This document shows, one piece after another, positions 26,606 to 36,277 of a DNA stretch of 64,000 nt. The position numbers were made by a program, and so were the translations under genes. The notes under the pieces are model-generated. The model saw nothing but the letters and a program-made list of their open reading frames with translations. It was not told the origin of the DNA and did no database searches. Each line of letters opens with the position of its first letter. Position 1 is the first letter of the stretch. This DNA comes from Spirochaeta isovalerica (GTDB lineage: Bacteria; Spirochaetota; Spirochaetia; DSM-2461): positions 930,001 through 994,000 of the forward strand of contig NZ_JACHGJ010000002.1 in the NCBI RefSeq assembly GCF_014207565.1. The letters run 5' to 3'.

Positions 26606-27177
26606 GGCTGCATGCTCCCGAAAGATGACATAGTTTTTTTAAGAACATTTTCCAGGTTTTTCAAATCAGCATCACGCCAGTGGAGAGGCAGTCCCATTTC
26701 CCGGCTTATCTGTTCCGCTTCGTTTTTGAAATCATCGCTGCAGGGGGTTCTCAGTGCGAGAAAGTATTTGTGCGAGTCCCTGAAAATTTCCTTTTGGATG
26801 GATTTTTTGCTGCCCATTGTTGCGGGGATGATTCTGTCCCAGCTGCGAGCCCAGTCCTCCAGCAGAAAGAAGGCTCCCCGCTTCAGTTCCCTTTGGAAAA
26901 TATCTTTTCCCAATAGTATTTCCACGCAATTCTGGCCCTCTGTTCTCACCGCTCCGTATCGTCTGCAGATCTCATCCATAAGGGGGTGGCAGGTTCCATA
27001 TACAAGAAGGGGCGGGGAGGCTTCGACTTTGGTCAGGGTTGCATCCAGGGCGTTTTCCAGCTTATTGAAATCGATGTGAAGGGACGAATCGAGATAACGT
27101 TCCCTGAAGGTCCAGCGGTTTTTGCGGACGAGATGCTGAATCTCTTTTTTCAGAATCCCGCAGCTGACGATTTCCAT
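26602..27177 (-). CDS. DUF1638 protein (corrinoid methyltransferase neighbour)
   Basis: 191 residues. DUF1638 markers are the start MEIVSCGILKKEIQ, LLVYGTCHPLMDEICRRYG and EGQNCVEILLGKD. Cys6, Cys63 and Cys84 stand at positions where the family has conserved Cys, suggesting a metal site. DUF1638 genes commonly sit next to corrinoid proteins and UroD-type methyltransferases in anaerobes and methanogens; the biochemical role is not established to my knowledge. Here it overlaps the UroD-like gene by one base (TGATG) and the following kinase by four bases. Confidence 0.8.
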   Translation of the reverse strand: MEIVSCGILKKEIQHLVRKNRWTFRERYLDSSLHIDFNKLENALDATLTKVEASPPLLVYGTCHPLMDEICRRYGAVRTEGQNCVEILLGKDIFQRELKRGAFFLLEDWARSWDRIIPATMGSKKSIQKEIFRDSHKYFLALRTPCSDDFKNEAEQISREMGLPLHWRDADLKNLENVLKKTMSSFGSMQP

Positions 27178-28199
27178 CAGTAACGGCCTGTTTCTTTCAC
27201 CCGGTTTATCATAAGCTTGATTTTCTCCTCTTTTATGGCCATGGGCATGACGAGTGTTCCGAAGGCGAAACCGCCTCCGGGTTTTCCTGCTTTCACAATG
27301 CGGTCCACTTCATCGATGATCTCCTCGCTGTTTTGAGAGATCAGTTTAATATCGTTTATCGTACCAACGAGATTTCTCTTTCCGTCGATAAGTGACTTGG
27401 CTTCGGCCGCATCATCGAGAGGATTGATATATATAAAGGGAAAATCTGTTTCTTCCAGAAGCGGTGTAATCATCGGATTAATCTGCCCGCCTCCGTTAAA
27501 ATACACCATGTTTGATCCAGTCCCCTCCGAATCCCGTTTTATCCACTCCAGAGCGTCGCTTCTGAACTTATTGACAGAGATAAACGATGCTGACGCGAGA
27601 GGGTTCATATACACGATCATATCGGCACCTTCGTCGATTAATGCCTTTGTTTTTATCCTGCAGAACTCGGAACACTTCTCCATAAGCGTGCGCGCGGCTT
27701 TATCGGAAGAAAAGTAGAGGAGTTCCATCCATCTTTCCATTCCGATGAGAATGGCCGGCATGGAGTAGGAGCCGACGACAGCGCCAAGCACCGGATAGGA
27801 GTCACCCTTTTCCTCTTTCAGTATTTTCAAGGTTTTTGCCACTTCGTGGTGGGCTTTAGTGTCCAGAATATCTTCCGTCACCTTAAGTTTGTAGATATCG
27901 CTTTCGCTGTGGAGAACAAGGTCTCCCACATTGGGCGGTCCCTCTTCGGAATAAGCGGTATACCGGGATCCGAGCATCTCCGCATCAATCGCCGTATGGT
28001 GAAAAGCCCATAGATTATCGTAGCCGAATTTTTCCGCCAGTTTCAACTGACCTTCAGCCACGAATTCCCCGCGGCTGTAATACTCTTTCAGGGGCATTCC
28101 CAGTTCTGCGGCGCCCTGTTCGAAAAGGTTGCAGATAACCGGGACCCGGTCCGGCAGCTTGCCGGACATCAGACAGCCGAACCTTTCTTTAGGCGTCAT
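27177..28199 (-). CDS. UroD/MtaA-family methyltransferase homologue lacking the HxC zinc motif
   Basis: 340 residues, a full-length member of the uroporphyrinogen decarboxylase superfamily in the corrinoid methyltransferase branch: TPKERFGCLMSGKLPDRVPVIC, GYDNLWAFHHTAIDAEMLG, VLGAVVGSYSMPAILIGMERW, NGGGQINPMI and GGGFAFGTLVMPM. In MtaA/MtbA-type enzymes a zinc ion is held by HxC and a distant Cys. Here the HxC position reads Tyr233-Phe-Asn235 and the late Cys region has none, so thiol activation as in coenzyme M methylation looks impossible. It probably interacts with the corrinoid protein encoded just upstream (11-base overlap). AAGGAG precedes the ATG. Confidence 0.82.
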   Translation of the reverse strand: MTPKERFGCLMSGKLPDRVPVICNLFEQGAAELGMPLKEYYSRGEFVAEGQLKLAEKFGYDNLWAFHHTAIDAEMLGSRYTAYSEEGPPNVGDLVLHSESDIYKLKVTEDILDTKAHHEVAKTLKILKEEKGDSYPVLGAVVGSYSMPAILIGMERWMELLYFSSDKAARTLMEKCSEFCRIKTKALIDEGADMIVYMNPLASASFISVNKFRSDALEWIKRDSEGTGSNMVYFNGGGQINPMITPLLEETDFPFIYINPLDDAAEAKSLIDGKRNLVGTINDIKLISQNSEEIIDEVDRIVKAGKPGGGFAFGTLVMPMAIKEEKIKLMINRVKETGRY

Positions 28200-28866
28200 G
28201 GTCTATCTCCTTCAGAAGGCGGTTTATTTCATCAACCGCTTCAATGGCTGTCGGAGACCAGGCATCGGCTTCGGTTTCGAGGTACAGGTTCCTGTCGAAA
28301 AGATAAGGCGCTCCGCCGACTATTATCTTGATCTGTTTTTCCAACCCTTTTTCTTTCAGTATCTTTCTCACGCCGCGGGGGCCGTTTATCCCCCGTGATG
28401 TGTGAACCATCATGGAGGAGATTCCGATAACAGAAGCGTTGTTTTCCAGTGCTGCTCTTACAAAGAGCTCCGGACGGACATTGATTCCTATATCAATGAC
28501 CTTGAACATATTGCTATTGAGAATGGAGCCTACAATTTTCTTGCCCAGACCGTGGTAATCGCCCCGGGCCGTACCCAGAACGATTGTCCCCCGGGATATA
28601 GGGGAATCGGGAAGCAGGGGAATCAGCCTGTCGGTAATCTCCGATGACACCTTGGAGCATATGTAGTGCTGCGCCAGTGTGGAATTCTCCTTATCCACCA
28701 ATTCCCTTTCCATCCGCGAGATGGAGGGGATAATGATATCGAATATAATGGATTGCGGAGCCATTCCGCTCTCCAGAGCTGAATCGATTACGGCTATGGC
28801 CTCATCGCGGTCCGTATCGAAAATGGCATTGAAATAATCTTCGAGAACCAGTTCCGTCCGGTCCAT
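28189..28866 (-). CDS. corrinoid (cobalamin-binding) protein
   Basis: 225 residues. A helical cap domain (1-88) with MAPQSIIFDIIIPSISRMERELVDKE is followed by a Rossmann B12-binding domain. The cobalt-ligating motif DxHxxG is intact: Asp103-Tyr-His105-Gly-Leu-Gly108 (GDYHGLGKKIV). The later IGISSMM and VGGAPYLF fit the SxL and GG motifs of base-off corrinoid proteins such as MtaC/MtbC. It should carry a methyl group on cobalt or sense cobalamin. The methyl donor and its specific methyltransferase (MtaB, MttB or similar) are not in the window. It follows a large hybrid kinase gene with a 2-base gap. Confidence 0.88.
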   Translation of the reverse strand: MDRTELVLEDYFNAIFDTDRDEAIAVIDSALESGMAPQSIIFDIIIPSISRMERELVDKENSTLAQHYICSKVSSEITDRLIPLLPDSPISRGTIVLGTARGDYHGLGKKIVGSILNSNMFKVIDIGINVRPELFVRAALENNASVIGISSMMVHTSRGINGPRGVRKILKEKGLEKQIKIIVGGAPYLFDRNLYLETEADAWSPTAIEAVDEINRLLKEIDHDA

Positions 28867-28868
28867 TA

Positions 28869-31800
28869 TTAATTCTCCAGCTCTTTTAAAACCCGCTCCA
28901 GGTCTGTGGTTCTATAGGGTTTGCGGAGGACTCCCGCCAGTCCCTTCTCTTTCATCTGCTCAATATCCTCATTTTCCGAAAAGCCTGAGGCTACGATAAC
29001 CTGTACATCGCTGTCTATTTCCAGCAGTTTCAGAAAGGTTTCCTTGCCGTTGAGTTCAGGCATCATGAAATCGAGGATAATCAGGTCTATACTATCTTTT
29101 TCTCTTTGGTAGATTTCCAGGGCTTCATATCCGTCGGCTGCTACAAGGGAGTCGTATCCCATCGACTCGAGAAGGTCCGGAAGAACTATCCGGTTCATCT
29201 GTTCATCATCAACAACGAGAATCCTTTTCGATGCTCCCTTCATTTCGTAATCTCCTGTTTCATTCCCATCCTTATTGTCTTCCATTTCAATGTCTCCTGT
29301 AATTTTGAAGGAAAGGCCGAATATGGTGCCCTTGTTTTCTTCCGACCGGACTTCCACATAGCCGTTATGGTGGAGCATGGTTCCGTATACGGCTGCCAGC
29401 CCGAGACCGCTGCCTTTTCCCGGTTCCCTGGTCGTAAAAAACGGTTCAAAAATTCTTTCTATATTCTCCGCAGGGATTCCGCATCCCTTATCTTCGATTT
29501 CAAGCGTACAGTAGGTCCCTTTTTCCACTTTAAAAGAATTGATTTCTCCGGACCGTTCGATTCTGGTATCTCTAGTCCGGATTATCAGATCCCCGCCGCT
29601 TTCCATTGACTGAACCGCGTTTTCACAGATATTCATGATACAGTTGTGTATTTCCGACGAATTGCCGGATATGAGAAAGTTACGGGCTGATAGATCCATG
29701 GAAAGAGATATATTCTCTTTGAGAGATTCTTTAAGGACATCGGCTGTTTCTGCAATTATAAAATGGAGGTTGAGTTTTTCAAAAAGGAGATCTTCCTTAT
29801 GTCCGAAAGACTTCAGTTGCTCCGAAAGTCCGATAGCCCGTTCCGCCGCCTGGGTGATTATGTTGAGATAAGCTTCGGCTTTTTCCTCATCTTTGTCCCG
29901 GATGTTCTTCAGAAGATAAACAGAATTGAGAATTCCGTTCAGCATATTATTGTAATCATGGGCTATTCCGCCGGCTATTTCTCCGATAATATCGAGCTGG
30001 CTTTTCTGGCGCAATCTTTTTTCAAGCAGCACATTCTCGCTTTCCCTTTCCACAAGTTCGCTTATATCTTCCTTGGAGGCTATGAATGTCTCTATTTTAT
30101 CATCGGGACCCTTCACCGGTGAAATAATGACCTGCTCCCAGTACAATTCGCCGGATTTTTTTCTGTTCTGGAGTTTTCCGTTCCAGTCCCGCCCCTCTTT
30201 TATCGTATCCCAAAGGTCTTTGTAGACCGTGGAATCCATCAGCCCGCTTCTGAAAATCCGGGCGTTTTCTCCCAGCAGCTCTTCGGGGCCGTATCCGGAG
30301 ATTTCACAGGTTTTTTTATTAATGAATAAAATGTTTCCATCGAAATCGGTAATGACTATGGACAGCGGGCTTTGATCTATGGCTTTTTCGAGATTGACCA
30401 TATGCCTGTCGTTTCCCTCCAATTCGAAACCGCCCTGAAATTCTCTGTCCTGTATAACCTCTTCCCCGGAAATGAGGCTGCCTTTCGATTTACTTTTTGA
30501 TGCATCGGTAGATAAACCGACAAGAAGGTTAGAGCCACTATTCCTGTCTTTATAAATGGAAATTTCCGTGTGGGCTCTGTGAAGGGTTCCTTTTCCGTCT
30601 AGATAGCGGTGTTCAAAAGAGTTTTCCATTTGTTTGAGATTGATCAATCCATAGTGGTTTAAGGGAATAAAGGAGAAATAATCCGACCAGGGGCCATCCT
30701 TGATGCTTTTTTCTTCATCTTTATCAAAACCCTCTTCGAACATCAGACGGAACGATTCGTTGGTTTTTATAATGGTTCCCTTTATATTCAAAATCCAGAG
30801 AAAAGAATCAATCTGCTGAAGAACGGTACAGAGCTGTATATCTTCACTGACATCTTTTTTCATTTTCAATTTTTTCAGACGTCTGTTGTAAAACAGAAGC
30901 AGGATCATTATCGCAAGAATAAAAATGGAGAGAATGAAAAGATTCAGAAATTTAAAAGATCTTTCTTCATCTTCGATTCCGAGCCACTTTAAGTCGATCT
31001 TTCTGTATTCCCCATTGGCTTTCAACAGAGAGAGTCCCTCTTTGAAGGGATTGAGATATTCGCTCTTTTCTTCAAGAGCGCCGTAGTTGTACTGGGCGCT
31101 GATAAAAGAATACTGACCCATTGTCAAATTGGTAATTTTCAGTTTTCTGATCCAATAGTCAGCGGGGCTCTGGGCCGCAATGGCGCAATCCCCCTCTCCG
31201 CTGGCCAGTTTTATCAGAACCGATGAGAAGGAATCTACGGGGATCAACTGCTTTTCCAGACCCTTTCCCTTCAGCATTTCATGGGTAATGTCATTTTTCA
31301 GAACCAGAATTCTTTTCCCTTCCAGATCCTCAAAACTGTTGATCGGACTATCCTCCACTCTGGTTATCGCCACGTGATTTACTGAAGAATGGGCCTGGGT
31401 AAAAGCCATTGTCAGGTCCCGTTCCGGCGAGTAGAAGAGTCCCTGAACCATATCTATTTCCCCGTTTATCAAGCGGTTGTAGGTGACCGTCCAGGGAGCC
31501 AGTATTATCTCCACATCGAGATCCATGTATTGGGCAATGGCTTTTGTCAAGTCTACGTTAAATCCGGCCGGTTCGCCGTTTTCATCGAGGAATTCATAGG
31601 GGGGGTAATCGCTGTCTCCGCCGATCCTGATTTTTTTCTGGGTGCTTCTGTAGGCTCCGAGAGGAGAAAACCACTCGAATTGGAGCCTGTCGAAGGTCCC
31701 GTCGGCGATGACCAGGGAGAGTCCTTCGTTCAGTGTCGCCAGCAGCTCGCTGTCGCCCTCCTTTACCGCGAGGGAGAAACTCTGGTTAAATCCCGGCAGA

Positions 31801-32405
31801 TCAGCAAGGGCCGGCCGGATATTCTCAATTCCCAGTTCCTTTATTGTTTCCAGACCCATAAGCCGCTGGGCTGCTACGGCGTCGACTTTTTTTTCCGAAA
31901 GAAGAAGCATGGCTTCATTAAAAGTCTCAGTACGGACAATGTCTCTTTCATCCACCCGTGCGGATATATATTCATCTGCCGTATCGCTTTGCATTACGGC
32001 TATTTTACTTCCTTTCAAATCTTCGAGACTGGAGAGAAGTGGGGAATTCTCATGAAAAAAAAGAGTGCCGTGAAGCTCCATATAGGGAAAGGTGAAATCG
32101 AAATAGCCTTCCCTTTCGGGCGCTCTTGCAACCAGAGGCAGCAGGTCGACAGCTCCTTCCTGAAGGAGATCCTTCAAAACAGCCCACTTGTCGACATGAA
32201 TGCGGTAGGAAACATTCATTTTATTGAGAATGCTTCCGGCCAGTTCGACTGAAAAGCCTGTAATTTCATTTTCTTCGTTGAGAAAGGAAAAAGGCGGGTA
32301 TCCTGTTTCGGCTCCCATCAGTACGGGAGCTTCCAAACCGTGGAGAGTCGTTAAGAGGGCTAATGTCATGAGGAGCAGGAATAATGAATATTTTTTTCCT
32401 TTCAT
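28869..32405 (-). CDS. hybrid histidine kinase with two periplasmic SBP_bac_3 domains
   Basis: 1178 residues. Signal sequence (1-25), then two tandem periplasmic solute-binding modules of the amino-acid-binding type (about 27-250 and 258-480; [23 protein letters not shown] and [25 protein letters not shown]), one TM helix near 487-507, two PAS domains (about 530-640 and 670-790), HisKA with [13 protein letters not shown], HATPase with DKGCGIP and [11 protein letters not shown], and a receiver with [21 protein letters not shown] and VLRKPYR. It resembles BvgS/EvgS-type sensors in having two Venus-flytrap domains, but no Hpt or regulator is attached. It heads the corrinoid cassette. Its ATG lies 7 bases after a -10 box, without a ribosome site. 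Confidence 0.9.
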   Translation of the reverse strand: MKGKKYSLFLLLMTLALLTTLHGLEAPVLMGAETGYPPFSFLNEENEITGFSVELAGSILNKMNVSYRIHVDKWAVLKDLLQEGAVDLLPLVARAPEREGYFDFTFPYMELHGTLFFHENSPLLSSLEDLKGSKIAVMQSDTADEYISARVDERDIVRTETFNEAMLLLSEKKVDAVAAQRLMGLETIKELGIENIRPALADLPGFNQSFSLAVKEGDSELLATLNEGLSLVIADGTFDRLQFEWFSPLGAYRSTQKKIRIGGDSDYPPYEFLDENGEPAGFNVDLTKAIAQYMDLDVEIILAPWTVTYNRLINGEIDMVQGLFYSPERDLTMAFTQAHSSVNHVAITRVEDSPINSFEDLEGKRILVLKNDITHEMLKGKGLEKQLIPVDSFSSVLIKLASGEGDCAIAAQSPADYWIRKLKITNLTMGQYSFISAQYNYGALEEKSEYLNPFKEGLSLLKANGEYRKIDLKWLGIEDEERSFKFLNLFILSIFILAIMILLLFYNRRLKKLKMKKDVSEDIQLCTVLQQIDSFLWILNIKGTIIKTNESFRLMFEEGFDKDEEKSIKDGPWSDYFSFIPLNHYGLINLKQMENSFEHRYLDGKGTLHRAHTEISIYKDRNSGSNLLVGLSTDASKSKSKGSLISGEEVIQDREFQGGFELEGNDRHMVNLEKAIDQSPLSIVITDFDGNILFINKKTCEISGYGPEELLGENARIFRSGLMDSTVYKDLWDTIKEGRDWNGKLQNRKKSGELYWEQVIISPVKGPDDKIETFIASKEDISELVERESENVLLEKRLRQKSQLDIIGEIAGGIAHDYNNMLNGILNSVYLLKNIRDKDEEKAEAYLNIITQAAERAIGLSEQLKSFGHKEDLLFEKLNLHFIIAETADVLKESLKENISLSMDLSARNFLISGNSSEIHNCIMNICENAVQSMESGGDLIIRTRDTRIERSGEINSFKVEKGTYCTLEIEDKGCGIPAENIERIFEPFFTTREPGKGSGLGLAAVYGTMLHHNGYVEVRSEENKGTIFGLSFKITGDIEMEDNKDGNETGDYEMKGASKRILVVDDEQMNRIVLPDLLESMGYDSLVAADGYEALEIYQREKDSIDLIILDFMMPELNGKETFLKLLEIDSDVQVIVASGFSENEDIEQMKEKGLAGVLRKPYRTTDLERVLKELEN

Positions 32406-32412
32406 ATCTTAT

Positions 32413-32441
32413 ATTCTAGGAGGGCAACCGGTTTGTTTCAA
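32413..32441 (-). promoter_or_regulatory. leaderless-type promoter of the 1178-residue kinase gene
   Basis: TTGAAA (32436-32441), 17 bases, TAGAAT (32413-32418), then exactly 7 bases to ATG 32405. No Shine-Dalgarno sequence fits in between. The -35 lies 2 bases after the hemerythrin stop codon. Confidence 0.6.
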
Positions 32442-32442
32442 A

Positions 32443-32865
32443 TCAGGAGGAAATAAAACGGGCAATTTTCACATCTTCCACCAGAGTGTGGTACTTAAAC
32501 CAGTTGACCAGAAATTCCACAATGGATTCGATGTGGATTTCCTTCATCTGAAACCGGGTAACCTGGTCTGAGAGCTTGCCGATCAGTTGAAGATGCAGTT
32601 CCCTGTGCTTATCCAGATCGGGATATTTGATTTTCTTCATATATATTTCTTCGCTGAAGAAGTGAAACCTGGCGTAGAGAATGAGCTCATCGATGTGAAG
32701 CTGGATAAACTCCGACTCCCTGTCGCGCAAGGCTTCGACTTCTATTTCTCTTATAAGGTCGAGAAAAAAGCGGTGTTCCCGGTCAATCGAATCCAGGCCG
32801 ATTTCCAGGCTCTCATTCCACTCGGGGATTTTCTGATTGTAATCGTATATGGTTTTCTGTCCCAT
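32443..32865 (-). CDS. bacteriohemerythrin
   Basis: 140 residues, single hemerythrin domain. All seven di-iron ligands are visible: His31 (DREHRFF), His68 and Glu72 (FHFFSEE), His87 and His91 (KHRELH), His126 and Asp131 (KYHTLVEDV). Such proteins bind oxygen and may act as an oxygen buffer or sensor in microaerophilic or anaerobic bacteria; near chemotaxis genes they are often linked to aerotaxis. It is monocistronic by promoter layout, lying between two hybrid kinase genes on the same strand. Confidence 0.92.
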   Translation of the reverse strand: MGQKTIYDYNQKIPEWNESLEIGLDSIDREHRFFLDLIREIEVEALRDRESEFIQLHIDELILYARFHFFSEEIYMKKIKYPDLDKHRELHLQLIGKLSDQVTRFQMKEIHIESIVEFLVNWFKYHTLVEDVKIARFISS

Positions 32866-32872
32866 CTTCTAT

Positions 32873-32901
32873 ATTCTAGAATATTCCCGCGGTGTATGCA
32901 A
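32873..32901 (-). promoter_or_regulatory. leaderless-type promoter of the hemerythrin gene
   Basis: TTGCAT (32896-32901), 17 bases, TAGAAT (32873-32878), then 7 bases to ATG 32865. The -10 box lies within a perfect 14-base palindrome ATATTCTAGAATAT (32871-32884), which could be an operator. Confidence 0.6.
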
Positions 32902-32906
32902 AAAAA

Positions 32907-35549
32907 TCACGGGAGTATTTTTGCGAGAATCTGGCTCAACTGGGGAATCTGGAAGGGTTTTTTCAAAATATCCTCAACCCCTTTTTCTTTCATGATTTCC
33001 AGCTTTTTATGGTCTGCATAACCTGTCAGGATAAGGACTCTGGCTTCCTTATTAATCTCTCTTATCTTCTCAAAAGCTTCATAGCCGTCCATAACAGGCA
33101 TGACCATATCGAGAATGGTCAGATTGATGGATTCCATGTTCTGCCGGTAGGTTTCCACGCCATCGGCTCCGTTTTCCGCGAGGAGAACGGTGTAACCCAG
33201 GGACTCGAGGATTTCCTTTCCCGTATCGCGGTTTACAGTTTCGTCGTCTACCAGAAGTATGCGTCCCTTACCGAAAATTACATTTTTCTCCGCTTTATCC
33301 TTTGCCATGGATTTCTGATCGGAGGGGATGAGAAGGGTCATGGTTGTTCCTTCTCCCTCCACGCTGGTGACGCTTACGGTTCCGTCGTGGTCCTCTATGG
33401 TCCGCTTAACGGCCGAAAGACCCAACCCTGTTCCCTGGCCTTCTTTTTTTGTAGTAAAAAAGGGTTCGAAAATCCTGCCTATATGCTCCTCATCGATTCC
33501 CGTTCCTGAATCAGTAATTACAATTTTCTCGTAATTCATCCCTTCGGAGTTGCTGTCTGTAGTTTTTTCAATTATCAGATCACCACCGTCGGGCATGGCG
33601 TGGCTCGAATTTATACAGATATTCATGATGGCATTCTGTATGGAGGAATAATCAATAAATGCGAAAGATTCAGATTCCATTTTCAGCGTAATATTGATTT
33701 TCCTGTCCAGTGTGTCTTTCAGAAGGGATACCGTATCTTTCAACAGCCCGTTGAGATTAACAGAATTCTTATTGTAATTTTCTTTCCTCGACAGGGCCAG
33801 AAGGCGCCTTGACAGCATGGCGGCGTTTTCCGATTGGCTGATAATGATATCGATATATTTGGAAAAGTCGCCGGTCCTATCCTTCATTTTGAATTTGAGG
33901 ATCTCGGCGGAACTGATTATTCCTCCGAGAATGTTGTTGAAATCATGAGCCACGCCGCTGGCCAGCTGCCCTATAAGGTCCAGCCGGCTTTTATGGCCCA
34001 GCTCTTTCTGGAGATTGTGATATTCCTTTTCGTTGTTTTTCCTGTCCGTTATATCCTGTAATGTCCCGTGGATTGCAGTTATTTTCCCGTTCTGGTAACG
34101 GGGCTGCCCCTTGACGACAACCCAGGTTTCCTTGTCAAAATCCAACATGAGCTGGACCTCGATTTCAAAGGGAACACCGGATTTTACGGCTCTATCAATA
34201 GCTGTCTTGACAATATTCCGGTACTTCTGTTTAAAAAAGAGATAGAATGATTCAAGATCGGGTTCATAACTGTCCTGCAGTCCGTATATGCGATACACTT
34301 CCCGTGTCCAGTTCAGCTTCCGGGTTGCCATATCGAGTTCCCATCCGCCTACGCGGGCGATCTGGGATGCCGTATCGAGAAACTGGTAACTCCTGTTCAG
34401 CTCGGCCTCTATATCCACTCTTTCGGAAATATCCTCGATGCTGATGATAAACCAGAACTCTTCCCCGCGGCTTACGGAAGAGCCGTTTATCCGCACGGGA
34501 ATTTCCTTTCCTTTTCTCGTCTTTATCTTTTTCTCGTAGGGTTTCATAATCCCCGAATTTCTCAGATCTTTCAGATATTTCTGATCTTTTTCCCGGAAAT
34601 CCTCCGGTGTAAAATCATCCATCGTCATATGGGTGATTTCTCTATCGGAATAACCGGAGAGCATCTGGAAAGAAAAATTCGATTCCAGAATGCGGTTATC
34701 ACTATCGAGAAGGACAATTCCCAGAGGAAGGCTGTTCAGCAGGTTGCGGTAATACTCCTTGCTGAAGTGCTGTTCCTTCAGCAGTTCGTCCTGTCTGTTC
34801 CAGATTCTGACAAATCTCTTTTTGATATAAGAAAGGTCGTTGTTTTTCTCTTCCTCCGGCAGGTCTTCATCAAAGAGGCCCATCTTTTCCTTCTCGTAAA
34901 TAAACGCCCGAATAGAGCTGAGAGGAAGCTGGACTGTTCGGTAATAGGCGAAGGAAACAGTCAGAGATATGAGAGAGAAAATACCGAGAAAGAGCATCAT
35001 GAAAAGGCGGAAATGGTTTATGAAACCGTCCTGTATGTTTTTATCGGTAAGAGTCAGATATACTGAACCGACGAAAACAGCTCTTGAACCGCTATTATAT
35101 TCAAGCTGTTTTCCTCTTGTGAAGTATTTCTCCTCTCTTTCATTCAGCCCCAGAGCTGTGGCAATATACCGGAAAAAATCCGGTAATGTTTCATTGAGCG
35201 ATTCCTCTCTGGCGCTGAGATAGTCCATGGTTTCCCTTATGTAGCTTTTTGTGCTGCCCATGGAGATAACTGTTGCGTCGCTTTCATCGTATATATTGAT
35301 ACCGGCGATATCTCTGTCGTAGAATAAAGCCTGGCCTATTTCTTCGATTCTTTCATAATTGACGATCCAGAGGGGGTAGGCGAACTCTTCAATCTCCTTT
35401 CTCAGCAGGACATCCATCTTCATGTTGAGATTCCTGTATGTGTCCTTCCATTCGAACCATTGCATCAGCAGAAAGAAGGCCAGAGTCAAAACTGCTGTCA
35501 TAGGCAGAATGACTACATAGAAGGTTCGCCTGAGAGTTCGTGTTCTCAT
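32907..35549 (-). CDS. membrane hybrid histidine kinase (HAMP-PAS-PAS-HisKA-HATPase-REC)
   Basis: 880 residues. TM1 near 11-28 (VVILPMTAVLTLAFFLLM), a periplasmic region of about 150 residues, TM2 near 182-203, a HAMP-like linker, PAS about 270-385, PAS_3 type about 390-505, HisKA with SGVAHDFNNILGG, HATPase with DSGTGID and GTGLGLSAVKRT, and a receiver with LLVDDETVN, LTILDMVMPVMDG and ILKKPF. It starts one base inside the stop of a periplasmic binding protein gene (ATAATG), so its periplasmic sensor probably reads the state of that protein. The output partner is unknown. Confidence 0.9.
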   Translation of the reverse strand: MRTRTLRRTFYVVILPMTAVLTLAFFLLMQWFEWKDTYRNLNMKMDVLLRKEIEEFAYPLWIVNYERIEEIGQALFYDRDIAGINIYDESDATVISMGSTKSYIRETMDYLSAREESLNETLPDFFRYIATALGLNEREEKYFTRGKQLEYNSGSRAVFVGSVYLTLTDKNIQDGFINHFRLFMMLFLGIFSLISLTVSFAYYRTVQLPLSSIRAFIYEKEKMGLFDEDLPEEEKNNDLSYIKKRFVRIWNRQDELLKEQHFSKEYYRNLLNSLPLGIVLLDSDNRILESNFSFQMLSGYSDREITHMTMDDFTPEDFREKDQKYLKDLRNSGIMKPYEKKIKTRKGKEIPVRINGSSVSRGEEFWFIISIEDISERVDIEAELNRSYQFLDTASQIARVGGWELDMATRKLNWTREVYRIYGLQDSYEPDLESFYLFFKQKYRNIVKTAIDRAVKSGVPFEIEVQLMLDFDKETWVVVKGQPRYQNGKITAIHGTLQDITDRKNNEKEYHNLQKELGHKSRLDLIGQLASGVAHDFNNILGGIISSAEILKFKMKDRTGDFSKYIDIIISQSENAAMLSRRLLALSRKENYNKNSVNLNGLLKDTVSLLKDTLDRKINITLKMESESFAFIDYSSIQNAIMNICINSSHAMPDGGDLIIEKTTDSNSEGMNYEKIVITDSGTGIDEEHIGRIFEPFFTTKKEGQGTGLGLSAVKRTIEDHDGTVSVTSVEGEGTTMTLLIPSDQKSMAKDKAEKNVIFGKGRILLVDDETVNRDTGKEILESLGYTVLLAENGADGVETYRQNMESINLTILDMVMPVMDGYEAFEKIREINKEARVLILTGYADHKKLEIMKEKGVEDILKKPFQIPQLSQILAKILP

Positions 35550-36277
35550 TATTTATACCGGTTCACATATAACTGCCATTTGGGATCGGAATCGATCCGG
35601 GCCAGTACCGTATCGAGAAAGCGGCGTAGCTCTTCATCGCCGCCGGATACGATGATACGTCTGTAATAGGATGAATGGAGTTCTCCCGATAAATAGAGCG
35701 TCTCCTCCATATTGTTTGATTTAATCAGGTATCGGGAGGCCGCGAGCGGCGCTATGGTAAAATCAATTCTCCCTTTTTCAATCATTCTGAAATTGTTCAG
35801 ATGGTTTTCGTTGTCGAATCGCCTTATTTCCCCTGCCTCTACAAGGGGGTCTATATCGACATAATGGTGTCCTCTGACTCCGCCGAACCGTAGCCCTTTT
35901 ACTGATTCGGGGCCGCTGTAATCCAGTTTTAAATCCATAGATGAGATAACTGTATTGCCGTCGAGCATCAGTTCGCCCCGGGTCCACAACAGCGTTTCAT
36001 CGCTGAACCAATCGGGAGAGACCCAGGGGATAATGCCTTCGACCTTTTCCTCCAGGATTTTATCGACACGGGCGCGCGTCATGGTAAGTACCGTAAAATC
36101 GTAGACTCCATTGGACTTCTCTGTCAGATAACCGGCCAGATCGTAAGTCAGGCCGCGCTCTTCATCGATGATAAAGGGCGCATGGGTGTGGTAAGTATAC
36201 ACTTCAACATGTCTCGGCTCTGCAAAGAGAGAAGCAGCCCAGAGGACGGCAGCAGAAACAAGGAGAAAAAATCTCAC
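35549..36277 (-). CDS. periplasmic solute-binding protein (SBP_bac_3 family) coupled to kinase
   Basis: 242 residues with a signal peptide (FFLLVSAAVLWAASLFAEP). The family 3 fold is suggested by EVYTYHTHAPFIIDEERGLTYDLAGYL, MTRARVDKILEE and IEKGRIDFTIAPLAASRYLI. No transporter permease or ATPase follows; instead the gene runs into the hybrid kinase gene, so it likely serves signalling rather than uptake. It starts with GTG overlapping the stop of the STAS gene (GTGA). The ligand is unknown; amino acids or small acids are usual for the family. Confidence 0.78.
   Translation of the reverse strand: MRFFLLVSAAVLWAASLFAEPRHVEVYTYHTHAPFIIDEERGLTYDLAGYLTEKSNGVYDFTVLTMTRARVDKILEEKVEGIIPWVSPDWFSDETLLWTRGELMLDGNTVISSMDLKLDYSGPESVKGLRFGGVRGHHYVDIDPLVEAGEIRRFDNENHLNNFRMIEKGRIDFTIAPLAASRYLIKSNNMEETLYLSGELHSSYYRRIIVSGGDEELRRFLDTVLARIDSDPKWQLYVNRYK

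Noticed and set aside
26087-27079. 330-codon open frame on the plus strand
   Set aside because: It lies opposite the hybrid kinase, DUF1638 and their junction, which have clear family sequence; its own translation shows no domain or plausible start context.
31389-32252. 287-codon open frame on the plus strand
   Set aside because: Antisense to the two solute-binding domains of the 1178-residue kinase; a shadow of the codon bias of that gene.
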